From the NCBI RefSeq assembly GCF_013410345.1, contig NZ_JACCFJ010000001.1, positions 1,178,001-1,242,000 of the forward strand: a DNA stretch of 64,000 bases, in the 5' to 3' direction. The notes beneath the pieces were generated by a model. It ran no database searches and was not told where the DNA came from. It saw only the letters and a list, made by a program, of their open reading frames with translations. Below, piece after piece: positions 15,367-24,053 of the stretch. Within the stretch, counting starts at the first letter, position 1; every line of letters begins with the position of its first letter. Source of the stretch: Saccharopolyspora hordei (GTDB lineage: Bacteria > Actinomycetota > Actinomycetes > Mycobacteriales > Pseudonocardiaceae). A program made the translations under genes and the position numbers.

Positions 15367-15924
15367 GTGACCGAGGGCATCGAGCGGAGCATCGCCGACA
15401 CTGAGCGGATGGTCCGCCACTGGCAGGAGCGGGCTGCGGAGAAGGCCGCGAAGTACGGCCAGATGCAGCAGCGGATCGAGCAGATCGTGGTCACCGAGTC
15501 GTCGCGCGACGGCGCGATCCGGGTGACGGTCGGCTCCAGCGGCATGCTCCAGTCCCTCGAGCTGGCGGAGAGCGCGGGCAACCGCCCGATGGCCAAGCTC
15601 GGCGCCGAGATCATGCGCACCGTCCAGCTGGCGCAGTCGAAGGTCCCCGACCTCGTGCAGCAGGTCGTCGACGACACGGTCGGCATGGACGACCCGGCCG
15701 CGGCCCACATGGTGAGCGAGTCCCGCAAGGTCTTCCCGGAGCCGCCCGCGGACGCCGACGAGCCGGCGCGCACCTCCGGTCTGCAGGAGATGCAGGTCCC
15801 GGTGGAGGACGACTACGAGCCCCCGGCGACGCCGTCCGCGCCGGGCCCGCAGCCCCCGCGCCGGCGTCCGGTCGAGGACCCCGACGACGACGAGGACTTC
15901 GGGAGCGGTTCGTTCCTGCGCTGA
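15367..15924 (+). CDS. YbaB/EbfC-like protein, first gene of the ART-toxin cassette
   Basis: I chose GTG at 15367, preceded by GAGGGA. The upstream frame is weakly supported. The 185-residue protein has a helical N-terminus (SIADTERMVRHWQERAAEKAAKYGQMQQ), a YbaB-type beta segment (IRVTVGSSGMLQSLEL) and helices up to residue about 115, then a disordered acidic/Pro tail (PPRRRPVEDPDDDEDF). It parallels the YbaB-like gene of the minus-strand cassette, including the acidic C-terminus. It is followed 21 nt later by the EspC-like gene and then by the toxin. The family assignment is by pattern, and a chaperone or regulatory role is inferred. Confidence 0.85.
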   Translation: MTEGIERSIADTERMVRHWQERAAEKAAKYGQMQQRIEQIVVTESSRDGAIRVTVGSSGMLQSLELAESAGNRPMAKLGAEIMRTVQLAQSKVPDLVQQVVDDTVGMDDPAAAHMVSESRKVFPEPPADADEPARTSGLQEMQVPVEDDYEPPATPSAPGPQPPRRRPVEDPDDDEDFGSGSFLR

Positions 15925-15945
15925 TCACCAGGGGGAGGTCTCGCG

Positions 15946-16254
15946 GTGCCCGACGAGATGAACGTCGTCATCGAGAACCTGCGCACGCACGCGTCCAAAG
16001 TGGAGGGTGTGGTCGACCAGCTGAACGTGGCGGTCGACGCCTCCCGGCAGGTCACCTTGGACAACGAGGCGTACGGGATCTTGTGCCAGCCCTTCGCGAT
16101 GATGATCGACATGGTCGAGCAGAACGGGGTCCAGGCGCTGCAGAAGGCGGTCGAGGCCATGCAGCAGGTCGCGCAGGAAGTGCGGGCGGCGGCCGAGGAC
16201 TACCAGGCCGTCGACGACGAGAACCGCGACCTGATCGGGGGCATCGAGGTATGA
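15946..16254 (+). CDS. EspC-like T7SS-associated small helical protein
   Basis: The 102-residue helical protein starts with GTG at 15946 behind GGGGAGG. It begins MPDEMNVVIENLRTHASKV, a pattern typical of EspC-type (DUF2580-like) proteins that accompany WXG100 effectors, and it has no signal peptide. It resembles the 12195-12521 product in size, charge pattern and neighbours. It probably pairs with the N-terminal domain of the large protein encoded 73 nt downstream for recognition by an ESX secretion system. That system is not encoded in this window. Confidence 0.78.
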   Translation: MPDEMNVVIENLRTHASKVEGVVDQLNVAVDASRQVTLDNEAYGILCQPFAMMIDMVEQNGVQALQKAVEAMQQVAQEVRAAAEDYQAVDDENRDLIGGIEV

Positions 16255-16327
16255 GCAGCGCGGTGCTCGACCACTCTCCACAGTGGACGCTCAGCTGCCG
16301 CGGTGACGCGCGGAGGGGTGGGACCGC

Positions 16328-19300
16328 GTGAGCAACCCGCTGATCGCGAAGCCGGAGGAGTCGGGCGGCGACGGCTTCTTCACCAAGGGCGAGAGCTGGA
16401 CCAGCGGCATCGGCATCATCGACGCGGTCCAGGACGTCTCCCAGCTCGACGACGGTGCCAACTGGGTCGAGTCCGGCCTGTCGTACGCCAGCGTCGGGCT
16501 GGAGGCGATGAGCCTCATGACCGACCCGGTCGGCACCCTGGCCTCGTACGGCGTGGGGTGGCTGATCGAGCACGTCCAGCCGCTGCAGGACGCGCTGGAC
16601 TGGTTCGCCGGTGACCCCTCCGGTGTCGCGGCCTACGGGCAGACCTGGTCGAACGTGTCGCAGGCGGTGGGTGCGGCCGCCACCGCCTACCAGGAAGCCG
16701 TGGCGGCGGACACCGCGTCCTGGACCGGGCAGGCCGGGGACGCCTACCGAGAGCTCGCCGCGGAGAAGGGCGAAGCGATCGCCGGCGCGGCCAAGCTGGC
16801 CGACACGATCAGCAAGGTCGTCAACACCATGGGCGACGTCGTCTCGTTCGTCCGGGACTTCGTCCAGCAGCTGGTCACCGACTGCATCTCGCAGATCATC
16901 AGCTACGTCGTCGACGCCTTCACGCCGCCGGGCGTGGGACTGTTCAAAGCGGTCCCGAAGGTGATGTCGTTCGTCTCCAAGACGGTCAGCCGGATCTCGG
17001 AGATCGTCTCGAAGCTGATGAAGACCATCAGCAACGTCGCGCCCAAGCTGACGAGGATGGTCGAGGTCTTCACCGACGTGATGAAGACCCTCGGCAAGCT
17101 CGCCGGCAAGGGCGCGGAGGGCATCGCCAAGGTCGCCGACAACGTCGACGTGATGGGCAAGGTGTCGGGCAAGATCGCCGACAAGGTGGCCGAGGGCACC
17201 TGGAAGAAGGTCGACGACCTCCTCGGCACCGACGTCGTGGGCCGGCGCAGGACCAAGCTGGGCGGCGGCCCGGACCTGCCGGACGGCGGCTACTCCGGAG
17301 GCGACGCGGAGGGCGACGCCCCGAGCCCGCGCCCCGGCACCCGGCCCACCGGCGGTGACACCTCGACCGGCGGCCCGGACGTCGGCGGTGCCCCCGACGC
17401 GCCCCAGACCCCCAGCGGACGCACCGACCAGCTCGGCAGCGGCCCGGACGGGACCTCCGGACCGGGCGACCGGTCCGCAGTGGACGGTGGCGACGGGACC
17501 ACGCCGGACTCCCCGCGCTCGGCGACGTCGGACCACTCGACAGCCCCGGAGAGCTCCCGCGACACGGGCTCCGGGCCGACCTCGTCCAGCCCCGGTGGGT
17601 CGCACTCGGACGGGCCGGGTGTCGGCTCGCGGTCGGACGGGCCGGGGACCGGTGCGCCTGGCGGCTCGCACTCGGACGGGCCGAGCACTGCTTCGCACTC
17701 GGGCGGGCCGGGCACCGGGTCTCCCGGTGGCTCGCACTCCGACGGGCCGGGGACCGGCGCTCCTGGCGGCTCGCACTCGGACGGGCCGAGCACTGCTTCG
17801 CACTCGGGCGGGCCGGGCACCGGGTCTCCCGGTGGCTCGCACTCCGACGGGCCGGGGACCGGCGCTCCTGGCGGCTCGCACTCGGACGGGCCGAGCCCGT
17901 CGGGTTCGCACGCGGAGAGCGTCGGCTCCGGGACCGAGACCGTGAGCAGCCCGGGCCACGGTGGCGTCGGCACGGGCGGCGGGAACCCGGGCGGATCGCA
18001 CCTGGGCGACCCGAGCCCGGGCGGTTCGCCCGCTGGCGGCACGAGCCCCGCAGGCGGCAACCCGGGTGGCCCGGTCTCCGCGGGCGGGCCGGGGCACACC
18101 GGCGGGCCCGCTGGTGGCGCCCCGGCTCCGGGGGGAGTCCCGGGACCGGCGGGCGATCCCACCGGGCACAGCCCGAGCACCCCGGCGAGCACCACCGCGG
18201 CCAACGTGGACGCTCCGGCCCGGGCGCCGGAGACGGGTGCCGCACCGCCCGTGGCCGGGCCACCGCCCAGCCGTTCCGACCAGTCGAGCTCCGGTGGTGC
18301 AGCAGGCGCCGGGCCGGTCGGCGGCGGCATGGCCGGAGGACCGGCAGGAGGCGGCACCCCGTCGGCCGGAGGTGGTGGCCGCGCTGGGGCCGGGTCCGGG
18401 TGGACCGGCACCCCCGGGAGCCCCGGCGCAGCCGGGAGGAACCACGACCACCCGCCGCAGCGGGGGCCGCAGGGTGCGGCGGAGCGCCCGGCCCCGCGCG
18501 GCCCGGCCGGTGACGGACCACGTCCGGCCGCAGCACGCCCCGCAGGCCCAGCACCCGCAGGGCCGGGACGCCCGGACGGCCCGGCGCACCCGGGCGGTGC
18601 GCGGCCGGACGCGCCGCAGGGCGCGAGGCCGACGCAGCCGGGCGGTCCCGCGCACCCCGGGGGCCCGGCCAGGCCGGGCACGCCACCGCCCCAGACCGGT
18701 CCGCGTCCGGGCCCCTCGGCGCACCCCGACGGCCCGCCCCGCCCCGGCGGGCCGGTCCCACCCGCCCGCTCCGGGCACCCGGACGGCCCGGGCGGCCCCG
18801 CGCGCCCCGACGCGCCCGCAGCGCACCCGCAGCGTCCCGGCCACCCGGGCGACCCGGCGCGCCCGGACGCACCCCGCCAGCACGGCCCGGACAGCCCGCC
18901 GAGGCACGCACCGCACCCGGACGGACCGTCGAGGCACGCGCCGGACGCTCCGCCGCGCCGGGACGTCGGCGGGGACGCACCGCGCCGCCACCCGGACGCC
19001 CCGCGCGACGGCGTCCGCCCCCAGCGCCCGGACGCCCCGCAGCCGCACCAGCCGGGTCCGCGCTCCGCGGGCGCCGACCGCCACGAGCACGGTTCGGTGC
19101 GCCCCGACTCGTTCTCGCCCGCCCGGACTCCCGAGGCCGGGTGGGGGCCAGGTCGGCACGGGGCGGACGAGGGCCCGCCCGGCCACGAGCAGGACGCTCC
19201 GACGAGCCCGGACCAGGAGGCCCCGAAGCACTCCACCGCGGAGTCGATGGCGGCCGAGCGCCCGCCGGCGAACCCGACGGAACACCGGTGGGACATCGGC

Positions 19301-22300
19301 GTCGGCGGGGGCGAGTTCAAGCGGCTCGAGCTGCCTCCCGAGCTGGACCGCAAGCTCAGCGACGACAGCGGGTACCTGGGGATCCGCAACACCCCGTCCG
19401 GCCTGTCGGTGGTGCCGTACCCGAAGACGCGGATCGGCGACACGGACTACTACGAGAAGCTGCCCAGGCCCGCCGTGGACCCGAAGCGCTTCACGGTGGA
19501 GGTGCACGGCGGCCCGGACGGAGTGGAGTTCCGCGGCCAGAAGCTCACCGCCCAGGAGCTGGCCCAGGTCATCAAGGCCGCCCCCGGCTACCAGCCGGGC
19601 ACGCCGGTCCGCCTGCTGTCCTGCAACACCGGCGCGGACACGCCGGACGGGTCCCCCAACTTCGCCCAGCAGCTCTCCCAGGAGCTGGGCGTCGAGGTCC
19701 TGGCCCCCAACAAGGACGCCTGGGTCGACAACTTCGGCAACATGTACGCGAGCGAGTCGCGCGCGACGTTCGACCCGCCGGGCTCCCCGCAGCCGAAGAT
19801 CGACGAACCGGGCCAGTGGATCAGCTTCGCCCCGGACGGCACCAAGGCCGTCCACGACAGCCCCTTCCCACCAGGGCACGAACCCGAGTGGGTCCGCCAC
19901 GGCGTCCACGCCCGCGACGCCGAACAACGCGGTGTCGGCGGCCCTCCACCGAAGGAGTTCCAGCATCCCGGCGGCCCGCGCTGGAGCGGGATGCACACGC
20001 GCCACGACGACTACGGCTCACCGATCCCGGGCCACCTCTCGCCGACGGGTGAGTTCGTGCCGCACGTCCGCGTCGACGCCCACGGCAACGCGGTGCTGGA
20101 CGCGAACGGCAACGTGGTGCGCGCCGGCCACGTCGACGCCGAGGGCCGGTGGGTGCCGGAGCACGTGGACCAGAACGGACGCCTGGTCCCCGACGGCCAC
20201 TACGCGCCGAACGGACAGTGGATCGCGCACGGTCGCACGGACGAGCTGGGCCGCTGGGTCCCGGTGCACTTCGACGGGCAGCAGTACCACGACCTCGGCC
20301 GGTACCACCCGCAGACCCACCAGTGGGAGCCGTTCGGCCACGTCGACCCGGCCACCGGGCAGTTCCACCCGGCCCAGGGCACCAGCCCGGTGCCACCCGC
20401 CGGTCAGGCGCCGATGGCCGGAGGCACCCCGCACCCGCAACCGGGGCCGGCGCACCCGCAGCCCGCTCCGGTGCACGGGCAGCCCGGTCCGCAACCGGGG
20501 CCGGGGCACCCGCAGGCCGGTCCGCAACCGGGGCACCCCCAGGCCGGACCGTCGCCGCAGCAGGGCCCTGCGCACCCGCAGCCCGGGCTCGCGCAGCCGT
20601 CGCACCCCGGCCCAGTGCACCCCCAGTCCGGACCGGCGCAGCCGCAGCCCGGGCCCGTGCAGCAGCCGGCAGGCCCTGCGCCGCAGGCCGGACCAGCGCC
20701 GGCTCAGCCGGTGCCGCCGCAGTCCGGTGTCCAGGGGACGGCGAGCCGCCCCACGGCGCCGCCCCAGGGACGGCCCGCACCTGGTCAGCCACCGCACCCC
20801 GGTGGGCAGCCGCAGCAGCCCCCGGCGGCCCGGCCCGCTCCGCCGCCCGCGGGGCAGCAGCCGCAGGGCATGCGCCCGCCGAACGCAGGGCCGCAGCAGC
20901 CGCTGGCCCCGGGTGCGCCGCGAACCGCTCAGCAGGTGCCTCCGGTGCGCCCACAGGCGCCCGCACCGCAGGAGGCGCCGCGTCCCACGGCGCCGCAGCA
21001 GCCTGCCCGGCCCACGGCGCCGAACCAGCAGGTCCCGCCGCCCAGCCCGGCGGCGGGAACCCCGCAGTCCCCGGCGGCACGGCCGACACCCACCACGCCG
21101 CAGCAGCCGGCGTCGCCCTCGTCGCAGCAGCCGGCGTCGCCCGCGCGCCCGTCGGGCCAGCAGCCCGCCGACGCGAACACCCCGCGACCGACCACGTCCG
21201 ACGCCGGTGTGTCGTCGCGGTCGCGTGACGGTGTCGGTGAGGCGGATCCGGTGTCGCGTCGGGAGGTGTCGCGGGACGGTGCCGGTGACGCGGTGAGGGC
21301 TCCGGTGGACGGGGGTGTGTCGTCGCGGTCGCGTGACGGTGTCGGTGAGGCGGACCCGGTGTCGCGCGAGGAGGCCTCGAGGAGCGACGTCCGTGATCGG
21401 GCGGAGGAGACGGCCGGATCGCAGCCGTCGTCGAATCGTGCGGAGACCAGCGAGTCGACGTCGGAGACCCCGAGCCGACCGGCGGCCGACGAGGACGCTC
21501 GCGCTGCGGAGCACGAGGCGACCGACGACCGACCTGCGGCCGAGCCAGTCGAGTCCGAAAGTTCGAAACACCGGCGAGACGACGCCCAGACGAGCCGCAC
21601 GTCGGAGCAGCGGGACGAGCCGACCGATGCGGACCACCCGTCGGCACTGAGCGACGCGGTGGAGCACTCCGATCGTCCGCAGTCCGACGAGACCGACCAG
21701 TGGTCGAAGCTGGATCCGGAGACCGACTCAGGCCCTGACCCAGACACCGACGTGGCGTCGGACTCCCCGCAGGACTCGGGTACTGCACTTCGCTTCAGCA
21801 ATCCCGAAGCATGGGCGCAGATCAACATCGCTCCGACGCGCACCACGGGTGATCAAGTTGGCCGTGACATCACGGATGCGTTGCTCGGTTCGCACTCCGA
21901 GATCCATGCGGGCCCCGACGGTGAGGGCGCTGGCCGTGATTCGGCGCAGTGTTCCCGTATCCGAGAACGGCTCGGGGTACCTGATGATTCACCGAGCAGT
22001 CCGGCAACCCACCCAGCCGAACCGGATGCGCAGAGCCTCGGGGCGGAAACGTCCGAGTCGAACGCGCACTTGTTGGAGCCAGACCCGTCGGTCGCGGACG
22101 AACATCGGTATGAACCCGAACCGGATGAGGTTTCTCCCGAAGCGGCAGAGAAACTTGAGGTGGTCGGGGAGCAGAGCCCTGACTTCCGCGCCACGGAGGA
22201 AGATCGTCGCGTCTATCAGGAGCGGATCGAGCGCAGTCGTCTGCGCGGCATGACGTTCGAGGAAGCCGTCGCCAAACTGCGCGCCGAGTATCCGCAGTTG

Positions 22301-22795
22301 GCGCACCTCCCCGATGCGGAGGCTGTGGCCTTTCGGCGCTACGTGGGTGAGGACGCCATAACGATGAATCTGGCGCTGCGTACTTTGGACGAGATTGACC
22401 TGGAGTACCTCGCTCCGGAGATCAAGCTACTGCGCAGTGCCCTCAACGAGATGCCGGACTACGCGGGCTCGACTGCTTACCGGAACATCAGCGTCGCCCC
22501 GGAGGAACTGGACGCACTGCTCGAGCGGTACAAGCCGGGCAGTACCGTTGTGGAGCACGCCTTCACGAGTGCCAGCAAGGACGCTCCACTTGACCAGTTC
22601 GGAAAGGTGGACGGCAAGCACAGAGTCCAGTTCGTCATCGACGAGCCGCGCTACGCCAAGGATCTCGAGTTCATGAACCCGGACGAGCGGGAGATCCTCT
22701 GGCCTGACGGCAATCGGTTCGAGGTATCGAAGCAGTACCTTGATCCTGAGACAGGTGAATGGAAGATCCACCTGATCGACCGTGGACGGGAGTGA
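16328..22795 (+). CDS. Giant CpnT-like T7SS effector with C-terminal R-S-E ADP-ribosyltransferase domain
   Basis: This is a 2155-residue multidomain protein with a GTG start behind GGAGGGG. Residues 1-300 are a CpnT-like WXG100 export domain (W132 in SWTGQAGDAYR) and have no signal peptide. Residues about 310-960 are Gly/Pro/Ser linker with His/Asp repeats. Residues about 1000-1190 contain VEVHGGPDG (H1060) and VRLLSCNTG (C1099), then FAQQLSQELGVEVLAP, suggesting a clan-CD (C80/CPD-like) protease. Residues 1218-1355 are beta-rich repeats, 1360-1620 are Pro/Gln-rich and 1630-1950 are acidic. Residues about 1956-2155 form an ADP-ribosyltransferase: R2052 in AYRNISV, FTSAS at 2079-2083, and E2120-x-E2122 in EREIL. 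The ExE form usually modifies arginine. Linked glycohydrolase genes follow at once. The target is unknown. Confidence 0.9.
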   Translation: MSNPLIAKPEESGGDGFFTKGESWTSGIGIIDAVQDVSQLDDGANWVESGLSYASVGLEAMSLMTDPVGTLASYGVGWLIEHVQPLQDALDWFAGDPSGVAAYGQTWSNVSQAVGAAATAYQEAVAADTASWTGQAGDAYRELAAEKGEAIAGAAKLADTISKVVNTMGDVVSFVRDFVQQLVTDCISQIISYVVDAFTPPGVGLFKAVPKVMSFVSKTVSRISEIVSKLMKTISNVAPKLTRMVEVFTDVMKTLGKLAGKGAEGIAKVADNVDVMGKVSGKIADKVAEGTWKKVDDLLGTDVVGRRRTKLGGGPDLPDGGYSGGDAEGDAPSPRPGTRPTGGDTSTGGPDVGGAPDAPQTPSGRTDQLGSGPDGTSGPGDRSAVDGGDGTTPDSPRSATSDHSTAPESSRDTGSGPTSSSPGGSHSDGPGVGSRSDGPGTGAPGGSHSDGPSTASHSGGPGTGSPGGSHSDGPGTGAPGGSHSDGPSTASHSGGPGTGSPGGSHSDGPGTGAPGGSHSDGPSPSGSHAESVGSGTETVSSPGHGGVGTGGGNPGGSHLGDPSPGGSPAGGTSPAGGNPGGPVSAGGPGHTGGPAGGAPAPGGVPGPAGDPTGHSPSTPASTTAANVDAPARAPETGAAPPVAGPPPSRSDQSSSGGAAGAGPVGGGMAGGPAGGGTPSAGGGGRAGAGSGWTGTPGSPGAAGRNHDHPPQRGPQGAAERPAPRGPAGDGPRPAAARPAGPAPAGPGRPDGPAHPGGARPDAPQGARPTQPGGPAHPGGPARPGTPPPQTGPRPGPSAHPDGPPRPGGPVPPARSGHPDGPGGPARPDAPAAHPQRPGHPGDPARPDAPRQHGPDSPPRHAPHPDGPSRHAPDAPPRRDVGGDAPRRHPDAPRDGVRPQRPDAPQPHQPGPRSAGADRHEHGSVRPDSFSPARTPEAGWGPGRHGADEGPPGHEQDAPTSPDQEAPKHSTAESMAAERPPANPTEHRWDIGVGGGEFKRLELPPELDRKLSDDSGYLGIRNTPSGLSVVPYPKTRIGDTDYYEKLPRPAVDPKRFTVEVHGGPDGVEFRGQKLTAQELAQVIKAAPGYQPGTPVRLLSCNTGADTPDGSPNFAQQLSQELGVEVLAPNKDAWVDNFGNMYASESRATFDPPGSPQPKIDEPGQWISFAPDGTKAVHDSPFPPGHEPEWVRHGVHARDAEQRGVGGPPPKEFQHPGGPRWSGMHTRHDDYGSPIPGHLSPTGEFVPHVRVDAHGNAVLDANGNVVRAGHVDAEGRWVPEHVDQNGRLVPDGHYAPNGQWIAHGRTDELGRWVPVHFDGQQYHDLGRYHPQTHQWEPFGHVDPATGQFHPAQGTSPVPPAGQAPMAGGTPHPQPGPAHPQPAPVHGQPGPQPGPGHPQAGPQPGHPQAGPSPQQGPAHPQPGLAQPSHPGPVHPQSGPAQPQPGPVQQPAGPAPQAGPAPAQPVPPQSGVQGTASRPTAPPQGRPAPGQPPHPGGQPQQPPAARPAPPPAGQQPQGMRPPNAGPQQPLAPGAPRTAQQVPPVRPQAPAPQEAPRPTAPQQPARPTAPNQQVPPPSPAAGTPQSPAARPTPTTPQQPASPSSQQPASPARPSGQQPADANTPRPTTSDAGVSSRSRDGVGEADPVSRREVSRDGAGDAVRAPVDGGVSSRSRDGVGEADPVSREEASRSDVRDRAEETAGSQPSSNRAETSESTSETPSRPAADEDARAAEHEATDDRPAAEPVESESSKHRRDDAQTSRTSEQRDEPTDADHPSALSDAVEHSDRPQSDETDQWSKLDPETDSGPDPDTDVASDSPQDSGTALRFSNPEAWAQINIAPTRTTGDQVGRDITDALLGSHSEIHAGPDGEGAGRDSAQCSRIRERLGVPDDSPSSPATHPAEPDAQSLGAETSESNAHLLEPDPSVADEHRYEPEPDEVSPEAAEKLEVVGEQSPDFRATEEDRRVYQERIERSRLRGMTFEEAVAKLRAEYPQLAHLPDAEAVAFRRYVGEDAITMNLALRTLDEIDLEYLAPEIKLLRSALNEMPDYAGSTAYRNISVAPEELDALLERYKPGSTVVEHAFTSASKDAPLDQFGKVDGKHRVQFVIDEPRYAKDLEFMNPDEREILWPDGNRFEVSKQYLDPETGEWKIHLIDRGRE
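17637..17892 (+). repeat. 105-bp tandem repeats in the effector linker
   Basis: A 105-bp (35-residue) unit recurs with almost no change: matching positions 17660, 17765 and 17870 start the same GGCGGCTCGCACTC block. About 2.4 copies are present, and each encodes alternating GGSHSDGP and SHSGGPGTG modules. Near-identity at silent sites implies recent amplification. Confidence 0.9.
21206..21367 (+). repeat. Direct repeat, 108-bp spacing, in the acidic linker
   Basis: A segment of about 54 bp beginning GGTGTGTCGTCGCGGTCGCG occurs at 21206 and again at 21314, encoding VSSRSRDGVGEADPVSR twice. It lies just upstream of the point where base composition shifts. Confidence 0.85.
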
Positions 22796-22798
22796 GCG

Positions 22799-24037
22799 AT
22801 GGAGCAGCATCAGGAGCCAGGTGCAGCACTGGCCGGTGAGGACGTGGCCTCGCTGACTCTCGACGAGCGGGTCGTGTTGGAGACTCGTGGTCGCTCGGAC
22901 ATCACGACCGACCGCGAGTGGCGCAACGGCCGACGTGTCATGGGCTATTGGGATGCCCAACGCGTGCGGAGGGTCTTCGGGCGTACTAGTGACGATTTCT
23001 GCCGGGCTCTGCACTACGACAAGGCCATCACAGATGTTTCCGCTTTCTACGGGTTCGGGATGCACTTCCCGTTCGCGGCATTGGAATCCGTCCTGGCCGA
23101 CTTCGTGGTGCACGGACAGATCTCAGCAACGTCTCAGATGACGTTGTTCAACCTGGATTCGGTCGTCCGCACAGAGACATGGTTCCGTCAGACGGGGGAG
23201 TTGATCCCGCGCACGATCAGTCTCATGGGGCTGCTGCGGTGGCTGCACACCCAAGGCGTTCCGTGGGAGGAAGTCGTCACCAAGGACATGTTGGCCGACG
23301 TCCCCGAACCGACCGGCTGGCTGATCCGCGTTCCACAGCTCTTCCAGCGCCGTGACCCGGATCCTGTTTGCGTCGAGGCGCTGTCCGCGTTCGCGAAGCG
23401 GGATGTGACGGGATCTTTTTCGAGGCCCATAAACAGGGAGCGAACTCCGTCCGTTGTGCCGAGGGCGATCGCCCTGGCGGCGTGGTCTGACCTACCGGAG
23501 CGCGTTTTCGAGCAAGCTGTCGCGAACGCACTGCTCACACACGGGCACCCCGATGCCTACCTGAGCGCGGGCGCCTACGCGGTCCTGGTCAACACCCTGT
23601 TGTGCGGCGGCACGTTGGCCGACGGCATCGAGGTGGTCGTGGACGAGCTGCCGAAGTGGCCGGACGAGAACGTCCAGCGACTGTTGAACCGCTGCGAGCT
23701 GACCGGTCCGCCGCCTTCGCCGGGTGAGCTGGCGGCGCTGGTTGAGGACGGGGCGGCGACCAACGCGTTGGCCGTCGCCGTGCTGGTCGCGTCGCGGGAC
23801 GGCGACTTCGAATCCGCCGTACGACGCGCAGCCGACGCCTTGCCCGAGGCGGCGCCTCTGGTCGGCGGGCTCCACGGCGCGCGCAACGGTGAGCAGGGGC
23901 TGCCGAAGGAGTGGTTGGAGCGCCTGGAGCTGCGTGAGGTGGTCGATCGATTGGCCTTCGACGTCGCGGCCGTCCAGGTCGGGCTGCCGGAGCGGTTCTG
24001 GACGCCCGAGTGGGCCGGGCCCTATCCGGGGTTCTGA
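22799..24037 (+). CDS. Degenerate ADP-ribosylglycohydrolase-like protein (pseudo-enzyme, putative immunity)
   Basis: The 412-residue protein starts 3 nt after the effector stop and is certainly co-transcribed with it. Its fold signature is that of the DraG/ARH family: LLRWLHTQGVPWEE, an LTHGHPDAYLSAGAYAVLV helix and a C-terminal LPKEWLERLELREVVDRL. The catalytic segments are lost. Where active homologues have SDDTQMxLFT it has ATSQMTLFN, and where they have NHxGDSDSTG it has ASRDGDFESAV. The dinuclear metal site should therefore be absent. Position and family suggest an immunity or inhibitory protein acting by binding rather than hydrolysis. It has lower third-position GC than the ribosomal genes and a decayed duplicate at 26398. 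Confidence 0.85.
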   Translation: MEQHQEPGAALAGEDVASLTLDERVVLETRGRSDITTDREWRNGRRVMGYWDAQRVRRVFGRTSDDFCRALHYDKAITDVSAFYGFGMHFPFAALESVLADFVVHGQISATSQMTLFNLDSVVRTETWFRQTGELIPRTISLMGLLRWLHTQGVPWEEVVTKDMLADVPEPTGWLIRVPQLFQRRDPDPVCVEALSAFAKRDVTGSFSRPINRERTPSVVPRAIALAAWSDLPERVFEQAVANALLTHGHPDAYLSAGAYAVLVNTLLCGGTLADGIEVVVDELPKWPDENVQRLLNRCELTGPPPSPGELAALVEDGAATNALAVAVLVASRDGDFESAVRRAADALPEAAPLVGGLHGARNGEQGLPKEWLERLELREVVDRLAFDVAAVQVGLPERFWTPEWAGPYPGF

Positions 24038-24053
24038 GCACGGGAGAGTGGAG

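Noticed and set aside
17637-17892. CRISPR-like array
   Set aside because: Repeats are contiguous, 105 bp long, in-frame and coding, with no unique spacers.
17961-21296. 1111-codon plus-strand frame inside the effector gene in another phase
   Set aside because: The Arg/Pro/Thr-rich translation is a phase shadow of the repeat-rich linker. The frame of the 2155-residue protein holds WXG100, ART and other recognisable motifs.
10954-22795. Complete T7SS locus
   Set aside because: Only substrates and accessory-type proteins are present. No EccB, EccC, EccD, EccE or mycosin gene was found in the window.
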